NCBI RefSeq assembly: GCF_001182895.1 | Contig: NZ_LFQR01000051.1 | Span: 1-58,679 of the forward strand | Direction of reading: 5' to 3' | Source: Frateuria defendens | Lineage (GTDB): Bacteria > Pseudomonadota > Gammaproteobacteria > Xanthomonadales > Rhodanobacteraceae | Length of the DNA stretch: 58,679 nucleotides | In this document: piece by piece, positions 52,513-58,679 of the stretch | Position numbering within the stretch: position 1 is the first letter of the stretch | How the letters are laid out: the number at the start of each line of letters is the position of its first letter | Notes under the pieces: generated by a model | The model's input: only the letters and a program-made list of their open reading frames with translations | Database searches by the model: none | Told to the model about the DNA's origin: nothing | Translations under genes and position numbers: made by a program

Positions 52513-53040
52513 ATGCGCCGCCTAACGCTGCTGTTCGTCCTCTCGCTCGGCCTGCTCGGCCCGGCCTTCGCCGCCGTGCCGCAGGCGGGCCAGCCCGCAC
52601 CCGACTTCCGCCTGCAGGACCAGCACGGCCACTGGCAGACGCCGGCCGATCACCACGGCCGCTGGCTGGTGCTGTACTTCTATCCCAAGGACTTCACTCC
52701 CGGCTGCACCACCGAGGTGTGCACCTTCCGCGACGACGTGGCCAAGCTGCGCCAGGCCGGCGCCGACGTGGTGGGCGTGAGCCTGGACGACGTGAAGTCG
52801 CACGCCGAGTTCGCCGCCAAGTACCACGTGCCGTTTCCGCTGCTGGCCGACACCGACCACAAGGTGTCCGAGGCCTACGGCGTGCTCACCTCCAAGGTGG
52901 GCTTCCACTACGCCAAGCGCACCACCTTCCTGATCGATCCGCAGGGCAAGGTGGCCAAGGTGTACGAGGACGTCGACCCGGAGATGAATTCCGCCCAGGT
53001 GCTGACCGACCTCAAGGGCCTCAAGGCTTCGGCGGGCTGA
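52513..53040 (+). CDS. Exported peroxiredoxin, BCP/PrxQ type
   Basis: 175 residues. A signal peptide (about 1-21, AFA-A) precedes a PrxQ domain with peroxidatic Cys65 and resolving Cys70 in FTPGCTTEVCTFRDD, the five-residue spacing of atypical 2-Cys PrxQ. Other marks are APDFRLQDQHG and KRTTFLIDPQGKVAKVYEDVDP. It reduces peroxides, here probably in the periplasm because of the signal peptide; most BCP proteins are cytosolic. The next gene starts at the TGATG overlap. Confidence 0.92.
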   Translation: MRRLTLLFVLSLGLLGPAFAAVPQAGQPAPDFRLQDQHGHWQTPADHHGRWLVLYFYPKDFTPGCTTEVCTFRDDVAKLRQAGADVVGVSLDDVKSHAEFAAKYHVPFPLLADTDHKVSEAYGVLTSKVGFHYAKRTTFLIDPQGKVAKVYEDVDPEMNSAQVLTDLKGLKASAG

Positions 53041-53510
53041 TGGCGTCCGCGACACCTGCGGGCACCATCGCGGTGCCCCGTTTCGTGGCCTGGCGCATCG
53101 GCTGCTGGATCGTGCTGCTGCTGGCCGCGTTCGGCGGCGTGCAGTACCTGCGCCATGGCGATTACCCCTACCTCGGGGCGAGCTTCGCGGTGATCGTGGT
53201 CAGCGCCGGCTGCGTGCTGCGCCAGGCCTGGGCGCGCCAGCCGATGCGCCTGGTCGCCTTGGCGCTGGCCGTGTGGGTGATGGTGAGCGCCGCCCTGGTG
53301 CTCGCCAGCTGGGGCCAGTTCGAGCAGGCCCGCCAGCATGCGCTGGCGCAGCCCGAGTTGAGTGGCGTGCTGCTGGCGATGATCGAGCAGGCCAAGCGCG
53401 CCTACCTGCTCTCGCTGGTGTTCAAGGCGCTGCTGCTGCCGTTGCTGCTGTGGCTGGCGTGGTGGCTGGGCCGGCCCGCGGTGGCGGCGCAGTTCCGCCG
53501 CCGGCGCTGA
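53040..53510 (+). CDS. Small integral membrane protein
   Basis: 156 residues, four predicted membrane helices (about 18-37, 48-66, 75-97, 125-147) with a positively charged C-terminus (QFRRRR). No family recognised. ATG overlaps the stop codon of the peroxiredoxin gene (TGATG), so the two are translationally coupled; a shared role in envelope redox protection is only inferred from that. Confidence 0.75.
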   Translation: MASATPAGTIAVPRFVAWRIGCWIVLLLAAFGGVQYLRHGDYPYLGASFAVIVVSAGCVLRQAWARQPMRLVALALAVWVMVSAALVLASWGQFEQARQHALAQPELSGVLLAMIEQAKRAYLLSLVFKALLLPLLLWLAWWLGRPAVAAQFRRRR

Positions 53511-53583
53511 GTGCATCGCGTGTTGCACGTGCCGCCGCGGCCCGGCTAGATTCGGGTTCCACATGCTCGCGGGGTGATCAGGG

Positions 53584-54438
53584 ATGAAGCGCTTGCTTGG
53601 AGGGTTGGGTGCGCTGCTCGCAGCGTCGGTGCTCTCTTCCGCGGTCCAGGCCGCCGGCCCTGGCGCGGTGCGCAAGCGGGTGGAGGCGAGCATGCTGGTG
53701 ACCGGCTCGATCGTGGTGGCGCCCGACGGCAGCGTGCAGAGCTATGCGCTCGACCAGCCGGAGAAGCTGCCGCCGGCGGTGGTCGAGCTGGTCGGCAAGA
53801 GCGCGCCGCAGTGGCGCTTCCGGCCGGTGCAGGTGGACGGCAGGCCGGCGACGGCGAAGGCCGCGATGAGCCTGCGCGTCGTCGCCGACCAGCTCGGCGG
53901 CGACCGCTATACCGTGAGCATCCGCGACACCCGCTTCGGCCAGGATGCGCCGGGCGAGCGCCCCGCCTTGCAGGACCGCAGGGCCCCGGCCTATCCGCGC
54001 GAGGCCGTGATGGCGCGCGTATCCGGCACGGTCTACCTGCTGCTGCGCGTGGGCCGGGACGGCCGGGTGGAGGATGAGGCCGCCGAACAGGTCAACCTCG
54101 GCGCCGTCGCCAGCGACAACGAGCTGGCGCATTGGCGGCAGGTGCTCGCCCAGGCGGCGCTCGGTGCGGCCAGGGGTTGGCACTTCGAGCCGCCGACCGC
54201 CGGCCCCCGGGCCGGCGCGAAGGAGTGGGTGGTGCGGGTGCCGGTGGCGTTCCGCCTGCGCGAGCGCGGCGCCGGCCTGCCCGGCTACGGCCAGTGGGAG
54301 GCCTACGTGCCGGGCCCGCGCGAGCCGGTGCCGTGGCTGCACCAGAAGCCGGTGGCCGGCGGCGACGCGCTGCCGGACGGGGGCGTCTACCTGGTCGGCG
54401 GCGACCTGCAGCTGGCTGCGCCGCCCCACCCAGGCTGA
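53584..54438 (+). CDS. Exported protein with two TonB-C-like domains
   Basis: 284 residues. Signal peptide about 1-23 (AVQA-A). The second domain (about 135-225) has PAYPREAVMARVSGTVYLLLRVGRDGRVEDEAAEQVNLG, the TonB C-terminal fold pattern. The first (about 35-100: MLVTGSIVVAPDGSVQSYALDQPEKLPPAVVELV...WRFRPVQVDG) looks like a diverged copy. There is no Pro-rich spacer or retained N-terminal anchor, so it is unlikely to be a classical energy transducer; it is more probably a soluble periplasmic protein using the fold for binding. Function unknown. Confidence 0.75.
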   Translation: MKRLLGGLGALLAASVLSSAVQAAGPGAVRKRVEASMLVTGSIVVAPDGSVQSYALDQPEKLPPAVVELVGKSAPQWRFRPVQVDGRPATAKAAMSLRVVADQLGGDRYTVSIRDTRFGQDAPGERPALQDRRAPAYPREAVMARVSGTVYLLLRVGRDGRVEDEAAEQVNLGAVASDNELAHWRQVLAQAALGAARGWHFEPPTAGPRAGAKEWVVRVPVAFRLRERGAGLPGYGQWEAYVPGPREPVPWLHQKPVAGGDALPDGGVYLVGGDLQLAAPPHPG

Positions 54439-54595
54439 GCCCGGCGTTTCCCCGGTGATGGCACGAAACGGCCCGGCCGCGGGGCGTTTTCGCGCCGGCG
54501 TCGGCACCGCAACGCCGCGACGCGCCGGGTTCAGCGAGGGTTGCTGCGCGAGTGGCTATCGCTGTGCGCCTCCTTCCATCCGGAAACGCCCGTCG

Positions 54596-55342
54596 ATGCG
54601 CCCGCGCCACCTGCTTGCCGCCCTGTTGGGCGTACTGCCCGCCCTCGGCCTGCACGCCGAAGACCTGGCCGAGGTCTGCCACGCCAGCAGCAGCTACGAC
54701 CTCACCCTGCGGCCCGACGGCCTGCTGTTCGACCGCGCCCAGCCCGCGCCGCGGCAGGTGCTGCTGCACGACGGCGCGCTGCGCACGGACGGCACGCCGG
54801 TGCGCCTCCATGCGGAGGACCAGGACCGGCTGGCCGTGTTCGAGCGCGAACTGCGCGCGCTGGCGCCGCGTGTGCGCACGGTGGGGCAGAACGGCGTCGA
54901 CCTCGCCGCGCGCGCCATGCACGAGGAAGCGGCGGGGCTGCGCCTCGACGCCGCCACCCTGGCCGAACTGGACCACCGGCTTGCCCAGCGCGCACAGGAG
55001 CTGAAAGCGCGTATCGCCGCCAGCCAGAGCACGCACGACTGGCAGGATGCCGACGCCTACGCCAACCAGATCGCCGGCGACGTGGTGCCGCTGATTGCTG
55101 GCGCGCTCGGCCAGCAGGCGCTGCAGGCCGCCGTCGGCGGCGACCTGGAAGGGGCCGCCGGCCTGCGCGACCGCGCGGCCGACCTCGCCACCCGGCTGCG
55201 GCCGCGCCTGGAGCAGCGCATGCAGGCCCTGCGGCCGCAGATCCAGGCGCTGTGCCCGTCGATCCGCCGCCTGGCCGAGTTGCAGGAGGGCGTGCGCGAC
55301 GGCAGCGGCCGGCCGCTGGACCTGGTCGAACTCGGCCGTTGA
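54596..55342 (+). CDS. DUF2884 (YggN-like) exported protein
   Basis: 248 residues. Signal peptide about 1-20 (LHA-E). The mature start VCHASSSYDLTLRPDGLLFDRAQPAPRQVLLHDGALRTDGTPVRL matches YggN-type DUF2884 proteins; the rest is helical (about 100-230) and charged. Two Cys (near 28 and 219) may pair. Periplasmic, function unknown. Start ATG 54596 follows a poor ribosome-binding region. 157 non-coding bases separate it from the upstream gene. Confidence 0.8.
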   Translation: MRPRHLLAALLGVLPALGLHAEDLAEVCHASSSYDLTLRPDGLLFDRAQPAPRQVLLHDGALRTDGTPVRLHAEDQDRLAVFERELRALAPRVRTVGQNGVDLAARAMHEEAAGLRLDAATLAELDHRLAQRAQELKARIAASQSTHDWQDADAYANQIAGDVVPLIAGALGQQALQAAVGGDLEGAAGLRDRAADLATRLRPRLEQRMQALRPQIQALCPSIRRLAELQEGVRDGSGRPLDLVELGR

Positions 55343-55430
55343 GCAACGCCCGCTGAGCGGCCGGACACGGCGGCCAGGCGGGTTAATCCCCGGCTAAGTG
55401 CCATGGACCGAGCATGGTGGCGTGTTCCCC

Positions 55431-55892
55431 ATGCCCATGCAGGAATTCGCCGTGGCGCGCCTTCCGTACGCGGTCTACAACAGCCTCACCCGCCGCAGCA
55501 TCGAGCTGCGCGCGCTCTACCGCGATGCCGCGGCCCACGCACACGAGCCCGGCCTGCGCGCGGTGCTGGACGAGAACGCGCAGACGCTGGAGCAACTGGT
55601 GATCGACCTGCAGGGGCAGGTGCGCCGCCTCGGCGGGCAGCCGGTGCAGCGCGGCCCGTTCGGCACCGAGCTGCGCCGCCGGCTGGGCAGCTGGCTGCTG
55701 CCGCCCGGCGCGCATCACGACCACGTGCTGATCCTGCGCCTGGCGCGCAACGAGGCGGCGCTGCTGCACGCCTTCGAGCACGCCATCGACCGCGCGTCGC
55801 CGGAACCGGCGGTGGACCTGCGCCGCCTGCTGCCGCGCCTGCAGGGCATCCACCTCGACATGGACAGCCTGGTCCACGACGGCCGCTGTTGA
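55431..55892 (+). CDS. Helical-bundle protein, DUF2383/PA2169-like
   Basis: 153 residues, soluble and helical. YNSLTRRSIELRALYRDAAAHAHEPGLRAVLDENAQTLEQLVIDLQGQVRRLGGQP has the heptad-like pattern of ferritin-like four-helix bundles such as DUF2383/PA2169 proteins, though metal ligands are not clear. The start is uncertain (ATG 55431 or 55437; neither has a good ribosome-binding site). The stop is one base before the next gene, indicating co-transcription. Confidence 0.6.
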   Translation: MPMQEFAVARLPYAVYNSLTRRSIELRALYRDAAAHAHEPGLRAVLDENAQTLEQLVIDLQGQVRRLGGQPVQRGPFGTELRRRLGSWLLPPGAHHDHVLILRLARNEAALLHAFEHAIDRASPEPAVDLRRLLPRLQGIHLDMDSLVHDGRC

Positions 55893-55893
55893 G

Positions 55894-56478
55894 ATGGCAA
55901 CCGTGTTCGCCGGCCCGCGGGAGGTTCTGGATTTCTGGTACGCCGACGACACCTCGGCGCACTGGTTCGCCGCCGAGGCCGGCTTCGACGACACGGTGCG
56001 CGAGCGCTTCGCCGACACGTTCGAAGCCGCCCTGCGCGGCGAGCTGGACGGCTGGGCCGGGACGCCCGAAGGCTGGCTGGCGCTGCTGCTGGTGCTCGAC
56101 CAGTTCGGCCGCAACATCCATCGCGGCACGGCGCGCGCCTTCGCCGGCGACGTGCGGGCACAGGCGCTGGCGATGGCCGGCCTTGCCCGCGGCGACGACC
56201 TGCGCCTGCCGCGCCTGTGGCGCATGTTCGCCTACCTGCCGCTCGAGCACGCCGAGGACCTGCGCCTGCAGCAGCATTCGGTGACGCGCTTCCGCGCCCT
56301 TGCCGTACAGGCGCCGGCGAACGAGGCCGCGCTCTACCGCCGCTTCCTGGACTATGCTCTGCGCCATTGCGAAGTGGTGACGCGCTACGGCCGCTTCCCG
56401 CACCGCAACGCCGCGCTCGGCCGGATCGATACGGACGAGGAACGCGCCTACCTGGCGCAGCCGGATACGGGTTTCTAG
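55894..56478 (+). CDS. DUF924 family protein
   Basis: 194 residues, soluble, helical. REVLDFWYADDTSAHWFAAEAGFDDTVRERF at the start and LLLVLDQFGRNIHRGTARAFAGD in the middle are the hallmark segments of DUF924, a tetratricopeptide-like family of unknown function found widely in proteobacteria. EERAYLAQPDTGF is near the usual C-terminus. It begins one base after the preceding stop codon. Confidence 0.87.
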   Translation: MATVFAGPREVLDFWYADDTSAHWFAAEAGFDDTVRERFADTFEAALRGELDGWAGTPEGWLALLLVLDQFGRNIHRGTARAFAGDVRAQALAMAGLARGDDLRLPRLWRMFAYLPLEHAEDLRLQQHSVTRFRALAVQAPANEAALYRRFLDYALRHCEVVTRYGRFPHRNAALGRIDTDEERAYLAQPDTGF

Positions 56479-56508
56479 ACAGCATTGCCGTCACGGAGGA
56501 GGTCTGCC

Positions 56509-56799
56509 ATGCGAGCTTTCCGTCGTCGTCTCGGAGTCGTTGCGGGCCTTGCCCTGCTGGGCATGGCGGGGGCCGCGCAGGCCGGCGACACGCTGCGGAT
56601 GGGCACCCAGGTGCTGGTCACCGGCGACAGCGTCGCGCGGGTGGTGGAGCTGCTCGGCACGCCGGCCTACAAGGAGCCGATCGAGAACCGCTTCGGGGCC
56701 TACCGCGGCGAGCGCTGGCAGTACCCGCTCGGCCAGCACGTGGTCACGCTGACGATCGTGGCGGGCAAGGTCGGCGACATCGAGGATCGCCGCCGCTGA
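56509..56799 (+). CDS. DUF2845-type exported protein, copy 1
   Basis: 96 residues. Signal peptide about 1-25 (AQA-G). The mature part GDTLRMGTQVLVTGDSVARVVELLGTPAYKEPIENRF...ERWQYPLGQHVVTLTIVAGKVGDIEDRR resembles the DUF2845/SmpA-OmlA-like small beta fold. A very strong GGAGGAGG lies 6 bases before ATG 56509. A paralogue follows 120 bp downstream. Function unknown. Confidence 0.8.
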   Translation: MRAFRRRLGVVAGLALLGMAGAAQAGDTLRMGTQVLVTGDSVARVVELLGTPAYKEPIENRFGAYRGERWQYPLGQHVVTLTIVAGKVGDIEDRRR

Positions 56800-56862
56800 C
56801 CCGGCGCGCGGCAGCGCCCGCCAGGGGCCGCCGTCCGCTTTTCGCTCCATAGGTTTTGGGAA

Positions 56863-56883
56863 CCCCGCGGTCATGCCGCGGGG
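56863..56883. repeat. Hairpin between the two DUF2845 genes
   Basis: CCCCGCGG and CCGCGGGG arms around TCATG. No T-run follows. It may partly separate expression of the two paralogues. Confidence 0.45.
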
Positions 56884-56919
56884 CTGGGAAGTCATCGTCG
56901 TTCGACAAGGAGAGTCGCC

Positions 56920-57228
56920 ATGGTCCGCATCCGCTACCTGATTCCCGCCGCCTTCGCCCTGGCCGCGAGCCTCGCCGTCCACGCCACCGACACCCTGCGC
57001 GTGGGCAGCCGCGTGCTGGTGACGGGCGACAGCGCCGCCCGTGCGGAGGAACTGCTGGGCCGGCCCTCGTACAAGTCCCGCCAGGGCGGCGGGCGGCACG
57101 GCCGGCATCGCGGCGGGGTGGTGCAGGGCGGCGCGGGCGAACGCTGGCAATACCGCCACGGCGACCACGTGATCACCGTGACCATCGTCGACGGTCGCGT
57201 GGCCGGCATCGAGGACCACCGGCGCTGA
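56920..57228 (+). CDS. DUF2845-type exported protein, copy 2
   Basis: 102 residues. Signal peptide about 1-22 (VHA-T). It repeats the copy-1 pattern (DTLRVGSRVLVTGDSAARAEELLGRPSYKS...ERWQYRHGDHVITVTIVDGRVAGIEDHRR), but a Gly/His/Arg-rich insert (QGGGRHGRHRGGVVQGGAG, about residues 54-72) replaces the middle of the fold. AGGAGAG precedes ATG 56920. A tandem duplicate of the gene at 56509. Confidence 0.8.
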   Translation: MVRIRYLIPAAFALAASLAVHATDTLRVGSRVLVTGDSAARAEELLGRPSYKSRQGGGRHGRHRGGVVQGGAGERWQYRHGDHVITVTIVDGRVAGIEDHRR

Positions 57229-57346
57229 GCGGCGAGGACAGTGCGCGCATGGCGGCACGGGCGCCGGCGGGTTTGTGCATCGGTTGTGCAGAGTCTTCCT
57301 TGGCGGGCTGCTAGGCTGAAGGGCGAGTCACACTGGAAGTCCGCTC

Positions 57347-58189
57347 ATGCATGACCTGCTCGCCGATCTGCATCTTTCCGAGAGTTCCCTCCGCTTCGCC
57401 CTCAACCTGCTGTTCGCCCTGCTGATCCTGGTGGTCGGCTTCTGGGTGGCCGCGCGGGTCGCCAACGTGGTGCAGCGCGCGCTGCAGCGTGCGTCGGTGG
57501 ACCCCACGCTGAGCGGCTTCCTGCGCAACCTCGTCTACGGCGTGCTGATCGCGCTGCTGGTGGTCACGGCGCTGATCCAGGCCGGCGTGCCGCAGGCGCC
57601 GCTGGCCGCGGCGCTGGGCGCCAGCGGCCTGGCGATCGGCCTGGCGCTGCAAGGCTCGCTGTCCAACCTGGCCTGGGGCGTGCTGCTGATCATCTTCCGG
57701 CCGTTCCGCGTCGGCGACCTGGTGACCGTGGGCGGCATCGACGGCACCGTGGAGGGCATCTCGCTGATGTACACGCGGCTGTTGCTGGCGGACAACCGCG
57801 AGGCGGTGGTGCCCAACGGCAAGATCGGCGCGGACGCCATCATCAACTTCAACCAGCGCGGTATGCGCCGCTTCGAGCTCAAGGTGGGCATCGGCTACAA
57901 GGACGACATCGGCCGGGCGATGGCCGAGATCAGGCAGCTGTTCGAGGCCGACGCGCGCATCCTCAAGGACCCCGCGCCCGGCGTGTGGACGGTGAACCTC
58001 GGCGACAGCTCGGTGGACCTGGTGGTGCGCGCGTGGTCGCGCACCGACGACCTGTGGGCGGCGCAGACGGACCTGCTGCGGGCCATCAAGGAGCGCTTCG
58101 ACGAGCAGGGCATCAGCATCCCGTTCCCGCAGCGCGAGCTGACCGTGGTGCAGGGCACGCTGCCGGCCGGTACGCCGCCGCAGGCGTAA
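57347..58189 (+). CDS. mscS: Small-conductance mechanosensitive channel, MscS family
   Basis: 280 residues, close to E. coli MscS (286). Three membrane helices: TM1 about 19-40, TM2 about 60-80 and the pore-lining TM3 LGASGLAIGLALQGSLSNLAWGVLLIIFRPFRVGD (about 85-120) with the Gly/Ala packing pattern. The cytoplasmic cage follows (DLVTVGGIDGTVEGISLMYTRL; NGKIGADAIINFN). It releases solutes during osmotic downshock. It stands alone, with the pyruvate dehydrogenase subunit gene 228 bp downstream. Confidence 0.93.
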   Translation: MHDLLADLHLSESSLRFALNLLFALLILVVGFWVAARVANVVQRALQRASVDPTLSGFLRNLVYGVLIALLVVTALIQAGVPQAPLAAALGASGLAIGLALQGSLSNLAWGVLLIIFRPFRVGDLVTVGGIDGTVEGISLMYTRLLLADNREAVVPNGKIGADAIINFNQRGMRRFELKVGIGYKDDIGRAMAEIRQLFEADARILKDPAPGVWTVNLGDSSVDLVVRAWSRTDDLWAAQTDLLRAIKERFDEQGISIPFPQRELTVVQGTLPAGTPPQA

Positions 58190-58417
58190 GGGCCCGCGCC
58201 CTTGCCCCTGTCCGTCCGCAAGGCGGCAGGCGTGGGTGGCCCATCGGGAGACGCCGGGCCGGCCGGGCGACGCGCAGAAACCTGCGCGGCCCTCCGGGGC
58301 CTGGCGGCGTCGCTTGCTCGTGCCAGCACTGCGCGGAAGGGCGGTCCCTTCGCTATCATGGGAGGCCTTGGGTAGCCGATATCCCCAGTCGGCCCCCGCC
58401 CCACCCCAGGAGATCCC

Positions 58418-58679
58418 ATGGCCGACCCCAAAGAAGCGCGCGTACCCGACATCGGCGGACACGAGAACGTGCCGGTGATCGAGGTGCTGGTGAAACCCGG
58501 CGACCGCGTGGAGAAAGACCAGAGCCTCGTCACGCTGGAATCGGACAAGGCCACCATGGAGATCCCCGCGCCGTTCGCGGGCACGGTCAAGGATGTGAAG
58601 CTCAAGGTCGGCGACGAGGTGTCCGAGGGCGCCGTGATCGCGCTGATCGAGGCCGAGGGCGCCGCCGCTGCGCCGGCGC
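58418..58679 (+). CDS. Lipoyl-domain pyruvate dehydrogenase subunit (AceF or lipoyl-bearing Lpd), 5' part
   Basis: The first 87 codons, cut by the window end. One complete lipoyl domain is visible: VPDIGGHENVPVIEVLVKPG, the lipoylation site ESDKATMEIPAP, and VKLKVGDEVSEGAVIALIEAEG, then the beginning of an Ala-rich linker. E2 (AceF) is most likely, but dihydrolipoamide dehydrogenases in this order and in Neisseria also carry such an N-terminal domain. AGGAG is 4 bases before ATG 58418. TATCAT at 58354-58359 is a possible -10 box. Confidence 0.85.
   Translation, partial: MADPKEARVPDIGGHENVPVIEVLVKPGDRVEKDQSLVTLESDKATMEIPAPFAGTVKDVKLKVGDEVSEGAVIALIEAEGAAAAPA

Overview
The window is chromosomal DNA of a high-GC gammaproteobacterium, most likely Lysobacterales (Xanthomonadales), and within it probably Rhodanobacteraceae (Dyella/Rhodanobacter/Frateuria-like). 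The placement rests on the very GC-rich codon use, an Oar-like TonB-dependent receptor, a DUF3247 protein, a Grx4-type glutaredoxin/rhodanese fusion, a QEGLA-motif protein, and short REP-like GGAGCGCGC palindromes between genes. It is an inference without a 16S or whole-genome comparison. No rRNA, tRNA, CRISPR array, insertion sequence or prophage was recognised.

Layout. 1-4.0 kb: the end of ftsE, ftsX, a dual-receiver protein, ung, and rpoH. rpoH is preceded by a perfect CIRCE operator. 4.1-12.2 kb: a complete two-component plus tripartite efflux operon (OmpR-type regulator, histidine kinase, RND pump, adaptor, outer-membrane lipoprotein). 12.6-17.3 kb, minus strand: transaldolase, NDH-2-like dehydrogenase and priA, followed by a DnaA-box cluster. 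17.7-26.7 kb: a DUF3667 membrane protein, a MATE exporter, SppA, a lone ABC ATPase, a small lipoprotein, an SDR, a DUF4124 protein and a DegV protein. 26.8-30.3 kb: a palindrome-rich AT-rich promoter region and a compositionally distinct TonB-dependent receptor ending in a strong terminator. 30.4-34.4 kb, minus strand: a Grx/IscA-like/rhodanese fusion, an LpxH-like phosphoesterase, an SGNH hydrolase and an aminotransferase. 34.4-42.4 kb, plus strand: rsgA, a DUF1704/QEGLA putative metallopeptidase, maeB and aceE. 42.4-46.8 kb: a YqjD-like protein, an MFS exporter, a DUF3247 protein, and an acyltransferase divergent from a membrane LytTR regulator. 46.9-57.2 kb: mostly small envelope proteins (lipoproteins, a glycine-zipper protein, DUF2884, tandem DUF2845), mixed with a diiron ferritin-like protein, a universal stress protein, an aldo/keto reductase and a peroxiredoxin. 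57.3-58.7 kb: an MscS channel and the start of a lipoyl-domain pyruvate dehydrogenase subunit (aceF or lpd).

How the genes fit together. Most of the window is core housekeeping: division, heat shock, repair, replication restart, ribosome maturation, and central carbon entry through MaeB and AceE. It is mixed with envelope and efflux functions. The most interesting signals are regulatory DNA: CIRCE on rpoH, four GGGACAA-like half-sites between the acyltransferase and the LytTR gene, three stacked palindromes ahead of the TonB receptor, a 15-bp-arm inverted repeat abutting the aceE promoter, and two related DnaA-box-like arrays. The most interesting protein is the DUF1704 protein. Its HExxxH and QEGLA glutamate match the zinc site of the eukaryotic MATCAP tubulin carboxypeptidases, and its bacterial substrate is unknown to me.
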